Below, in pieces: positions 22,972-31,900 of a stretch of 38,328 nucleotides of DNA. The number at the start of each line of letters is the position of its first letter. The first letter of the stretch is position 1. Made by a program: the position numbers and the translations under genes. This stretch comes from JAAYCI01 sp964370445. GTDB taxonomy: Bacteria; Bacillota; Clostridia; Oscillospirales; Ruminococcaceae. Where the stretch lies: NCBI GenBank assembly GCA_964370445.1, contig CAYJJK010000011.1, forward strand, positions 1 to 38,328, read 5' to 3'. The notes under the pieces were generated by a model that worked only from the letters and a program-made list of their open reading frames with translations, was not told the origin of the DNA and searched no databases.

Positions 22972-24225
22972 ATGAAAACACCGTTTGTACAAAAAGACCA
23001 ACTACAGAAACTCACAAAAGAATTTCCCACACCCTTTCATCTTTATAGCGAGAAGGGCATCCGCAAAACCGCACGTGCCTTACAAGAAGCATTCTCTTGG
23101 AATCCGGGCTTTAAAGAGTACTTTGCGGTGAAGGCCACGCCCAACCCACGCCTTTTGGAAATTTTGCGAGAAGAGGGTTGTGGAGCTGATTGCTCTAGCA
23201 ATACAGAATTAATGCTTAGCGAGGCTGTAGGCTTTCAGGGTGATGAAATCATGTTTTCGTCAAACGCCACACCGGCCGAAGAATTTGTATTGGCAGCAAA
23301 AATGGGCGCCATCATCAATTTGGATGATTTTACCCACATCGATTTTTTGGAAAAGCATGTAGGTATTCCCAAAACTATTTGTTGCCGTTTCAACCCGGGC
23401 GGTGATTTTAAAATTCACAACCGCATTATGGACAGCCCAAAAGATGCCAAATACGGTTTTACAAAAGAACAAATGCGTGAAGGGTTTTTGAAGCTAAAGG
23501 AAAAAGGAGCCGAAGAATTCGGCATTCATGCTTTTTTGGCCAGCAACACCCTTGGTGGAGAGTATTACCCTGTTTTGGCTAAAACCTTGTTTGAAACAGC
23601 CGTATGGCTGAAACAGGAAACCGGAGTACATATCGATTTTATCAACCTCAGCGGCGGTGTTGGCATCCCCTACAAACCAGAAGATGAGCCAAACGACATT
23701 TATGCCATTGGGGCCGGCGTTAAAAAAGCCTACGAGGAAGTTTTGGTGCCAAACGGCATGGGTGATATTGCCATTTTCACAGAACTTGGGCGCTATATGC
23801 TGGGGCCAAACGGTCAACTGGTGGCCACCGTATTGCATCAAAAGCACACACATAAAGAGTATGTGGGGCTTGATGCTTGCGCTGCAAACCTGATGCGTCC
23901 GGCCATTTACGGCGCCTATCATCACATCACCATTTCCGGCAAAGAAGACAACGAGGCTACACACCTATATGATGTAACCGGTTCTTTGTGTGAAAACAGC
24001 GACAAATTTGCTGTAGACCGTATGCTGCCCGAGGTGGAGATTGGCGATATGGTTATCATTCATGACACAGGTGCACATGGGCATGCCATGGGCTATAACT
24101 ATAACGGAAAATTACGCAGTGCCGAAATTTTACTACGTACTGATGGCAGTGCTGAGCTCATTCGTCGTGCAGAAACCCCTGAGGATTATTTTGCAACGTT
24201 AGACTATCCTGGGTTGCCAAAATAG
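22972..24225 (+). CDS. lysA: Diaminopimelate decarboxylase
   Basis: A 417-residue PLP-dependent decarboxylase of the alanine-racemase fold, the final step of lysine synthesis (meso-diaminopimelate to lysine plus CO2). The PLP lysine is K54 in YFAVKATPNP. Also visible are the Gly-rich phosphate-binding LSGGVGIPY, the ELGRYMLGPNG segment, CENSDKFA (the substrate-binding CESxD equivalent) and HDTGAHGHAMGYNYNG. These support LysA over ornithine or arginine decarboxylases, though the sequence is of a divergent Clostridia-type group. The ATG at 22972 has AAGGAG upstream. It appears to be a single-gene unit; the next transcription unit (metK) has its own promoter 31 bases after the stop. Confidence 0.93.
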   Translation: MKTPFVQKDQLQKLTKEFPTPFHLYSEKGIRKTARALQEAFSWNPGFKEYFAVKATPNPRLLEILREEGCGADCSSNTELMLSEAVGFQGDEIMFSSNATPAEEFVLAAKMGAIINLDDFTHIDFLEKHVGIPKTICCRFNPGGDFKIHNRIMDSPKDAKYGFTKEQMREGFLKLKEKGAEEFGIHAFLASNTLGGEYYPVLAKTLFETAVWLKQETGVHIDFINLSGGVGIPYKPEDEPNDIYAIGAGVKKAYEEVLVPNGMGDIAIFTELGRYMLGPNGQLVATVLHQKHTHKEYVGLDACAANLMRPAIYGAYHHITISGKEDNEATHLYDVTGSLCENSDKFAVDRMLPEVEIGDMVIIHDTGAHGHAMGYNYNGKLRSAEILLRTDGSAELIRRAETPEDYFATLDYPGLPK

Positions 24226-24255
24226 CAAAAAATTGAAAGCGCAGAAAAGTACAAC

Positions 24256-24284
24256 TTGACACTGATGCTGTTTTTCGCTATAAT
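24256..24284 (+). promoter_or_regulatory. Consensus promoter of the metK transcription unit
   Basis: A perfect sigma-A promoter: TTGACA (24256-24261), a 17-base spacer and TATAAT (24279-24284). Transcription would start near 24291, just before the riboswitch. Confidence 0.93.
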
Positions 24285-24312
24285 TAATGGTAGCTTAAAA
24301 ATTGAATAATCA

Positions 24313-24406
24313 CTTATCAAGAGTGGCTGAGGGAACAGGCCCTATGAAGCCCGGCAACCTGTCTACGACAAGGTGCTAACTCCTGCGGGAAAACCCGAAA
24401 GATAAG
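24313..24406 (+). promoter_or_regulatory. SAM-I (S-box) riboswitch
   Basis: The aptamer closes with P1 CTTATC...GATAAG. It contains the conserved AAGAGTGGCTGAGGGA, GGCCCTATGAAGCCCGGCAACC and AGGTGCTAACTCC segments in the right order. SAM binding should favour the terminator that follows directly, shutting off metK and perhaps the genes behind it. Confidence 0.97.
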
Positions 24407-24410
24407 CTTT

Positions 24411-24446
24411 ATGCGCCTTTGGGTTTCCAAGGGTGCATTTTTTTAT
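24411..24446 (+). terminator. Riboswitch-controlled intrinsic terminator
   Basis: A 12-bp stem with two wobble pairs (24411-24422 with 24427-24438), a 4-base loop, then a run of seven T. It forms the expression platform of the SAM-I riboswitch upstream of metK. Confidence 0.88.
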
Positions 24447-24486
24447 TTATAATAAATTAAATACAAACGAAATGAAAGGGAACAAA

Positions 24487-25632
24487 ATGAAAAAATTATT
24501 TACATCTGAATCGGTTACAGAGGGACATCCCGATAAAATTTGTGACCAAATCTCTGATGCGGTGTTGGACGCCGTACTTGCAAAAGACCCTGAGGGACGC
24601 GTGGCCTGTGAAACCACAGCAAACACAGGTGTGATTTATGTGATGGGCGAAATGAGCACAAGTAGCTATGTGGATATCCAAAGCATTGTGCGCGATGTGG
24701 TGCGCGATATTGGGTACACCCGTGCCAAATATGGATTTGATTGCGACACCTGTGCAGTTATTACCTCCATCAAAGAGCAAAGTGCTGATATTGCCATGGG
24801 TGTAAATCCGGGTGGTGCCGGCGATCAAGGCATGATGTTCGGCTATGCTTGCAATGAAACACCGGAGCTTATGCCGCTGCCAATCAGCCTAGCACACAAA
24901 CTGGCCAAAAAGCTTACCGATGTTCGAAAAAATTGTGAACTGGATTATTTGCGCCCAGATGGCAAAAGCCAAGTAAGTGTTGAGTATGATGGCAACAAAC
25001 CGGTGCGTGTGGATACTGTGGTAATTTCTACCCAGCACGCACCCGAGGCAGAGCATGCGCAGATTGAAAAAGACATTATTGAAAAAGTAATTCGACCTGT
25101 TGTGCCCGCGGAAATGCTAGACGAAAACACCCGCTTTTTCATCAACCCCACAGGGCGTTTTGTGGTGGGTGGCCCACAAGGAGACTCCGGCTTAACTGGC
25201 CGTAAAATCATTGTAGATACCTATGGTGGCTATGCACGCCATGGCGGCGGTGCCTTTTCTGGCAAAGATGCCACCAAAGTAGACAGGAGTGCCGCCTATG
25301 CAGCACGCTGGGTAGCCAAAAATGTGGTGGCCGCAGGCTTTGCCAGCCATTGTGAAGTGCAGCTGGCCTATGCCATTGGCGTAGCAGAACCGGTGAGTAT
25401 CCGCATCGATACCTTTGGCAGCGGCACAGTGAACGAAGAAACCATAGCCAAAGCCGTTGAAAAAGTGTTTGATTTAACCCCGGCCGGCATTATTGAGGCT
25501 CTTGATTTGAAAAAGCCGATTTATCGTCAGCTTGCAGCTTACGGACATTTGGGACGCGAGGACCTCGATGTGCAATGGGAAAAAACCAACCGTATTCATG
25601 AACTAAAAGAAGCCATAAACGCAAACAGATAA
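24487..25632 (+). CDS. metK: S-adenosylmethionine synthetase
   Basis: A 381-residue MetK, normal length. It makes SAM from methionine and ATP in the cytoplasm as a tetramer. Signatures are LFTSESVTEGHPDKICDQIS (the ATP-site His and Asp), GEMSTSSYVDI, NPGGAGDQGMMFGYA (hexapeptide-type segment) and GGGAFSGKDATKVDRS (P-loop-like). The start is ATG at 24487 with AAAGGGA upstream; an upstream in-frame ATG at 24433 lies inside the terminator stem region and would add 18 unrelated residues. It is the first gene under the SAM-I riboswitch. recD2 begins six bases after its stop, so SAM levels may also affect the downstream genes. Confidence 0.98.
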   Translation: MKKLFTSESVTEGHPDKICDQISDAVLDAVLAKDPEGRVACETTANTGVIYVMGEMSTSSYVDIQSIVRDVVRDIGYTRAKYGFDCDTCAVITSIKEQSADIAMGVNPGGAGDQGMMFGYACNETPELMPLPISLAHKLAKKLTDVRKNCELDYLRPDGKSQVSVEYDGNKPVRVDTVVISTQHAPEAEHAQIEKDIIEKVIRPVVPAEMLDENTRFFINPTGRFVVGGPQGDSGLTGRKIIVDTYGGYARHGGGAFSGKDATKVDRSAAYAARWVAKNVVAAGFASHCEVQLAYAIGVAEPVSIRIDTFGSGTVNEETIAKAVEKVFDLTPAGIIEALDLKKPIYRQLAAYGHLGREDLDVQWEKTNRIHELKEAINANR

Positions 25633-25638
25633 GCACGA

Positions 25639-27858
25639 ATGAGGCAACCCATGCAGCAGGAACTCGAGGTTTTGATTGGCCGCGTGGAAAACGTGAGCTA
25701 TGAAAGCGAAGAAAGTGGATTTGCCGTACTAAAACTTGCAGACGAGAATGGTGAGCTGATTTCAGTGGTGGGGCCTTTGGCCGGCAGTGTGCCGGGCGAA
25801 GAACTTACCTTACGAGGTAAATACAACATTCACTCAAGTTATGGGCCTCAGTTTCATGCTGAGGCCTGTACCTATCGTTTGCCACAAGATGCGGATGATA
25901 TCCTCCAATATCTTGCCAGTGGTGTTCTGCCGGGTGTAGGCCCGGTGGTTGCCCGCCGCATTGTAGAACGTTTTGGCACAGAAACTTTGCAGGTGCTGGC
26001 TCAAGATCCAGAAAAGCTTTCGGAAGTAAGTGGTTTTTCAAAGAAAAAAGCGTTAACTGCCGGACGTGTATTTTTAGAACGTTATGGCACACGCGAGGCA
26101 ATGCTTTCTTTAACAAATCTGGGCCTTAGCATGACAGAAGCAGTAGATTTGTATCGATATTATGAAAAAAACACAATACAGCAGGTAAAAGAGAACCCGT
26201 ATTGCCTGTGCGGGTACCCCCTGTTTTTCAGCTTTGCACGCGCAGATATGCTTGCAGAGCATTTTGCGTTTGATTCACAATGTGACGAGCGTGTGCAGGC
26301 AGCAGTGCTCTATACCTTACGCCACAATTTGCAAAATGGCCACAGTTGTTTGCCTGAAGAACAAATGAAAAAAACAGTGTCATCTTATTTCCGTTTGCCC
26401 ACGGAAGCTGTGGACCGAGGAATTTCGGCACTTTTAGAAAGCGACCGCATTCAAATGGTGGATGAAGAGCCCAAAAAGCTCTTTTTGCCTGAAATGATGA
26501 GTGCAGAAATGAGCATCGCCGGCATACTTTTAAGCAAAGTTCACTGTGAAATACCCCTTTCCAAAAAACTGGAGAAAAGCATCAAAGCTTTAGAGCAGCA
26601 CGCTGGTGTATCTTATGCAGAACGCCAAAAAGAGGCCATCCGATTGGCGATGCAATGTGGCGTGGTGGTGATTACCGGTGGGCCGGGCACGGGTAAAACC
26701 ACCACGGTTAATGCTATTTTGGCTTTGCTTGAAGAGCAGGCCGAGCGAGTGCTTTTGGCCGCCCCTACCGGACGCGCCGCTAAACGGATGAGCGAATTAA
26801 CTTCCCGCAGCGCCTCCACCATACACCGTTTGTTGGAGGTGGACTTTCGCAGCGGCATGGAGACCCCTAGTTTTAAACGCAATGCGCAAAATCCTTTGCG
26901 CTGTGATGTAATGATTGTAGATGAAGTAAGCATGGTGGACGCCTTGCTTTTTGAAAGTTTACTTTTGGCTTTAAAACCCAATTGTCGTCTCATTTTAGTA
27001 GGTGACATTGACCAGCTACCCAGTGTGGGTGCCGGGGATGTGTTGCGTTGTATTTTGCAATCCGGCAAAATCCCTTCTGTCAGTCTCAACGAAATTTTTC
27101 GGCAGGCTGCCACAAGCTTAATTGTCCGAAACGCCCATGAAATCATGCTGGGAAACACCTTACAGGAAGGTGGCAAGAACGATGATTTCTTCTTTTTGCG
27201 TGCAAAAGGCCAAACAGCGCAAGACCTCATTTGTGATTTGGTGGCACGCCGCCTTCCTCAAAGCTACTCTTTTTCTCCTATTTCCGATATACAGGTGTTG
27301 TGCCCCTCGCGCAAAGAGGCGCTTGGCACGGTGGTGATGTGTTCTATCTTACAAGAACGTTTAAACCCGGCTTCTCCTCAAAAAACAGAGCTTAAGCGGC
27401 AGGGTTTTGTTTTTCGTGAAGGCGACAAAGTAATGCAGGTCAAAAACAACTACGACATCCCTTGGACACGTCTTTGTGGTGAAGTGGGGGCCGGTGCCTT
27501 CAACGGAGACATAGGGATTATTGAATCAATAGATGTGCGCGCCGGTGTACTTACCGTTCTGTGTGAAGACAGGCGCGTGCTCTATTCTATGGAACACCTA
27601 CATGAACTAGAACTTGCCTATGCTGTCACCATCCACAAAAGCCAAGGTAGCGAATTTGAAGCCGTGGTAATGGCGGTGACAGGGGTTCCAAAACCGCTGC
27701 AATATCGCAATTTATTGTACACAGGTGTTACAAGGGCAAAACGGCTTTGTGTTTTGGTTGGAGAAGATGAGGTACTTGTAGAAATGGTTCATAATGCCAA
27801 AAAAAACATCCGTTTTTCCCATTTAACACAGTTTTTACAAGGGGATGATTGGTTGTGA
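25639..27858 (+). CDS. recD2: RecD2-type ATP-dependent DNA helicase
   Basis: A 739-residue superfamily 1B 5'-3' helicase, the RecBC-independent RecD2 (YrrC) type. An N-terminal OB-like domain (about 8-80, VLIGRVENVSYES) is followed by helix-hairpin-helix elements (GVLPGVGPVVARRI, about 95-145) that distinguish it from proteobacterial RecD. The helicase core has Walker A GGPGTGKTT (347-355), Walker B MIVDEVSMVD (about 425-437), GDIDQLPSVGAGD and the C-terminal AVTIHKSQGSEF. It works in DNA repair and mismatch processing in other Firmicutes. The ATG at 25639 is used here, but a second in-frame ATG at 25651 has a better-placed GAGG. It follows metK by six bases and overlaps the ComF-family gene. 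Confidence 0.95.
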   Translation: MRQPMQQELEVLIGRVENVSYESEESGFAVLKLADENGELISVVGPLAGSVPGEELTLRGKYNIHSSYGPQFHAEACTYRLPQDADDILQYLASGVLPGVGPVVARRIVERFGTETLQVLAQDPEKLSEVSGFSKKKALTAGRVFLERYGTREAMLSLTNLGLSMTEAVDLYRYYEKNTIQQVKENPYCLCGYPLFFSFARADMLAEHFAFDSQCDERVQAAVLYTLRHNLQNGHSCLPEEQMKKTVSSYFRLPTEAVDRGISALLESDRIQMVDEEPKKLFLPEMMSAEMSIAGILLSKVHCEIPLSKKLEKSIKALEQHAGVSYAERQKEAIRLAMQCGVVVITGGPGTGKTTTVNAILALLEEQAERVLLAAPTGRAAKRMSELTSRSASTIHRLLEVDFRSGMETPSFKRNAQNPLRCDVMIVDEVSMVDALLFESLLLALKPNCRLILVGDIDQLPSVGAGDVLRCILQSGKIPSVSLNEIFRQAATSLIVRNAHEIMLGNTLQEGGKNDDFFFLRAKGQTAQDLICDLVARRLPQSYSFSPISDIQVLCPSRKEALGTVVMCSILQERLNPASPQKTELKRQGFVFREGDKVMQVKNNYDIPWTRLCGEVGAGAFNGDIGIIESIDVRAGVLTVLCEDRRVLYSMEHLHELELAYAVTIHKSQGSEFEAVVMAVTGVPKPLQYRNLLYTGVTRAKRLCVLVGEDEVLVEMVHNAKKNIRFSHLTQFLQGDDWL

Positions 27859-28532
27859 TTGTTCGTGTTTGCAACTTTTTGTTAAACCTAGTTTTTCCAA
27901 AACGCTGCCCTTTTTGTGGCGAAGTGTTAGGTTTTACAAAAGCCTGTAAATGTGATAAACAACTGATGGCTTTGCGGCTTTCAGCTGAGAAGCTATCTCA
28001 TTTTTCTGTGCCGCATCTTGCAGAATCATGGGCTTGCTTTTTATACAAATCACCTGTTAGTACTGCGTGCCATCGTTTAAAATATGAAAATAGCCCGCAT
28101 TTAGCAGTGCCTTTAGGGCAAGAGATGGCAAAATTGGCCCACACGCTTCTCCTTACACATCATATTGATTTTGTTGTGCCTGTGCCCATGACAGAAAACG
28201 CAAAAAAAGAGCGCGGATTTAACCAAAGCGAATTGCTTGCGCAAGAAATTTGCAAAGACACAGGGCTTATTTTACAAACAGAATGGCTTTTAAAATCGCG
28301 AGATACTGAAAAACAAAGAGAGCTTGGACGTGAAGAGCGACGTATAAATGTGCAAAACGCTTTTTCCATATCAGAAACCGCCAAATTTTCAGGAGCGTGC
28401 GTTTTATTGATAGACGATGTGCTCACCACAGGTAGCACATTGTCGGAATGTGCCAAAACTCTACAAAAAGCCGGTGCCAAATCCTGTTTTTCCCTCACCT
28501 TGCTTGCAGTGCCAAGCAGCGACTCTACCTAA
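27855..28532 (+). CDS. ComF-family phosphoribosyltransferase-like protein
   Basis: A 225-residue ComF/GntX-type protein. An N-terminal zinc-finger-like cluster (CPFCGE, then CKC) precedes a phosphoribosyltransferase-fold domain with VPVPMTENAKKERGFNQSE and the PRPP-binding VLLIDDVLTTGSTL. In Bacillus and Haemophilus relatives, members take part in DNA uptake for competence; no other competence gene is in the window, so the role here is inferred from the family. The start is probably GTG at 27855, overlapping the recD2 stop (GTGA), with AGGGGA upstream; a TTG at 27849 is the alternative. It is the last gene of the metK-recD2 unit. Confidence 0.9.
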   Translation: MIVRVCNFLLNLVFPKRCPFCGEVLGFTKACKCDKQLMALRLSAEKLSHFSVPHLAESWACFLYKSPVSTACHRLKYENSPHLAVPLGQEMAKLAHTLLLTHHIDFVVPVPMTENAKKERGFNQSELLAQEICKDTGLILQTEWLLKSRDTEKQRELGREERRINVQNAFSISETAKFSGACVLLIDDVLTTGSTLSECAKTLQKAGAKSCFSLTLLAVPSSDST

Positions 28533-28908
28533 AGCGTATTCTTACATTTTCATCTGCAAAGGCTTTAACCATTTGAAGATGTGAAATTCAGCTTTTATCC
28601 ATTTTTGTTTCTTCTATTTGATGTTGATGTCACATAACAGACCAATTGATAAAGTCATCTTTACAAAAATGCTCGTCAATACACACAGCATCGCTTGCAC
28701 TTTTTGTTTTATTTAACAAGAGTTTCACTCTGGTTTTGGCAATATTTTTGTATTTTAACAGTTCCATAACCACAAACATAATTTAACGAAGTTGCTTGGG
28801 TATGTCACTATAATTCTTGATTGATACCTTTGCACGCTAGCCCTACCAAACCCGATTTTTCACAATAGGCCCACTTTATGTGTAGCAAACACTTTAAAGG
28901 AGTAGCGA
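28533..28908. other. Intergenic region upstream of the RND exporter gene
   Basis: A 376-base AT-rich stretch. I see no gene or clear terminator for the ComF-family gene. A TATAAT at 28809-28814 could be the -10 of the RND gene, but no -35 is well placed. The ribosome binding site AAAGGAG sits six bases before the ATG at 28909. A repressor operator could lie here, but none is evident. Confidence 0.4.
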
Positions 28909-31900
28909 ATGCTATCAAGATTCAGCGTCAAGAAACCTCTTACTATTTTTGTTGCGGTTGTTATGGTTATTATTTTGGGCTTTGTTTCCTTTGGCAACAT
29001 GATTCCGGACCTTTTGCCCAGCATCAATTTACCATATGCTGTTGTGGTTACCGCCTATGTGGGCGCAACACCCGAAGAAGTAGAAGATACTGTTACAAGG
29101 CCACTGGAGCAGTCTATGGCCTCACTTGAAAATATAAACACCATCTCCTCTATTAATTCAGACAATGTTTCTCAAATTATACTGGAGTTCAATGACACTG
29201 CAAATATGGATGTAATGGTCCCCGAAATTAGGGAAAAAATTAATGCAGTATCTGGAAACTGGCCGGACACTGTCTCTACACCTTTTATAATGAAATTAAA
29301 TCCTGATATTTTGCCCGTGGTTACCACTGCCGTGAACCTTGAGGGAAAAAGCAATGCAGAGCTTACACAACTGGTAGAAGACGAGCTGCTAAGTGAGTTG
29401 GAAGGTGTTTCCGGAGTTGCCAGCGTAGATATGAATGGCAATGTGCAAGAGCAAGTCAATGTACTTTTGTCCCAAAGTAAAATTGATGCTTTAAACCAAA
29501 GAATCAGCAATAGCCTGAGTGAAGAGTTTCGTGAGGCTGAAGGCGAGCTGGATGAAGCGGAACAAGAATTGCTTGATGGACTTTCTGAGGTAAACCAAAA
29601 CCAGGATAGCCTTGAGGATGCAAGGCAACAACTGGAAGCGGGAGATGACCAGCTGATTGCACAAACGGTACAGGTGGAAAACACCCTGCAAAGCGAGCAA
29701 ACGGCCCTTGAGAATGGCATAACCGAAGTACAAAATCAAATCACGCTTGCCAATGCAACTCTTTCCACATTAGAGACAACACACACCACGCTAACCGCCC
29801 TTTCGTCGGAGCTTAAAAATTTATACGCACGCAAGGATAGCTTAAGCGGCAATATTGCAGAGCTTACCACAATCAAAAACACCTACCCTGCACTCACTGC
29901 AAAGGTAAGCGATTTACAGGCACAAATTGCGCCACTTGAGGCACAAGAGGCGGCTGGCACTTTAACCGATGAACAAAAAGTACAACTGACGGCTTACCGA
30001 GCCGAGCTTGTTGTTGCACAAAATGAGGTGAATGTCGCCAATGCTAAGCTGGCTGCGCATGGCACTGACTTTGCCGGCATCGATGCAAAAATTGACGAAT
30101 ATAACTCAGAATTAACCTTGGTTGAGGCTGCGGTTTCGGCCGCAGAGGCCACCATGCGCACGCTGTCCATAAACAATGTGAGTGAACTGGATGCCAAAAT
30201 CGCAGAAATGCTTACACAAATAGAGGCAACCAAAGTAGGCATTGCCCAACTGGAAGCCACCTTAACGCAAATGAAGCAAGGCGCTATCACACTATCTGAA
30301 GCTTTAGCAGAGCTAAGCCGACAGCAGTTAAGCGGTGTGCTTGAGATATCTGCCGGCCTTTCTGAAATCATCGCCGGGCAAGCTGCCCTAACCGGTGTAG
30401 AAACCGACCTAGAAAGCGCCAGAGAGCAAATGGATACAGCACGAGAAGATTTAGAAGAACAAGAAGAAAGTGCTTTACAAAGTGCCACGGTTGAAATCAC
30501 GATGGATATGGTAAACCAAATTTTAACCGCTCAAAATTTTTCCATGCCCGCCGGATATATTACAGAGGACAATGTGGATTATTTGATTCGAATTGGGGAT
30601 ACGGTTGAAAGTTTAGAAGATCTACAAAACCTTCCGCTTATGCATATCGACATGGAGGACGTTGGCACCGTATACCTAAGCGATGTAGCCGATGTATTTT
30701 TAACAGACAACGCAAATTTACTTTATTCTAAAGTAAACGGCGAAAATGCACTTATTTTATCATTTTCCAAGCAGCCCACCTACGCCACAGCCACGGTATC
30801 GCAAAATTTAAATGAAAAATTTGCGCAGTTGTCTTTAGAGTATGAAGGGCTTTCATTTGCCAACCTTTTAGATCAGGGCGATTACATTGACCTCGTTATC
30901 GACAGTGTGTTAGAAAGTCTTATCTATGGTGCAATTTTGTCTATTTTAGTGCTACTATTTTGCCTTCGAGACATCCGCCCCACTGTCATTATTGCATTCT
31001 CCATTCCAATATCGCTTTTGTTTGCCATGGTGCTGATGTATTTTTCAGGTGTCAGTTTAAACATCATCTCCCTTTCCGGGCTCGCCATTGGCGTTGGCAT
31101 GTTGGTAGATAACTCCGTTGTGGTTATCGAGAATATTTACAGGCTACGCTCTGAAGGTGTAACCACCTTTAAAGCCGCTGCTAAAGGCGCCTCTCAAGTT
31201 ACCGGGGCTATTACTGCTTCTACCCTCACCACCGTAATGGTGTTTTTGCCCATTGTGTTTATCGATGGCATCACAAGAGACCTATTCACCGACATGGCGT
31301 TGACAGTGGGTTATTCCCTACTGGCCAGTTTATTTGTAGCCATTACCTTGGTTCCGGCTCTAGCCTCTAAAATGCTAAAAAAAGAGAAAGAAAGAAACGA
31401 TTTTCTCTTTCAAAAACTCATCTCAAAATACGAAACAGCGGCAAGGGTTGCTTTAAACCGAAAACCAATTGTACTGATAACATCACTGGTTTTACTGGTT
31501 GGCAGTGCCACCCTGATTTTACTGCAAGGGTTCATTTTCATGCCAACGATGAGCAGCACAGAACTCACCGTAAGCGTTCCCCTATCACCAAATTCCCCCT
31601 TTGCAGATGACGTAGCACTGGCCGACGAATTTTACAACCGCCTTGATGAAATACCCGAACTGAAAACAATTGGCGTTACCTTGCCAAGCGAAGATGTGGA
31701 TGCCGTAAGCAACTTTATGAGCATGAGCATGGGCGGTGCAGACGAAATTTCCATCAATTGCATTCTCTTTGATGATGCCGAAAGGGGCGACGCCGAAGTA
31801 TCGCGCGAGATTGTAGCCATCGGCGAAGAATATGGCCTTGAGGTAGAGGTTACCGGTGCATCTTCGATGACCTCCATGTTTGGAGGGTCTGGGGTAACTC

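Noticed and set aside
29172..30500. Long Ser-rich antisense reading frames opposite the RND coiled-coil region
   Set aside because: They are shadows of the Glu/Gln/Ala/Leu-rich coding sequence of the RND gene, with no ribosome binding site or fold.
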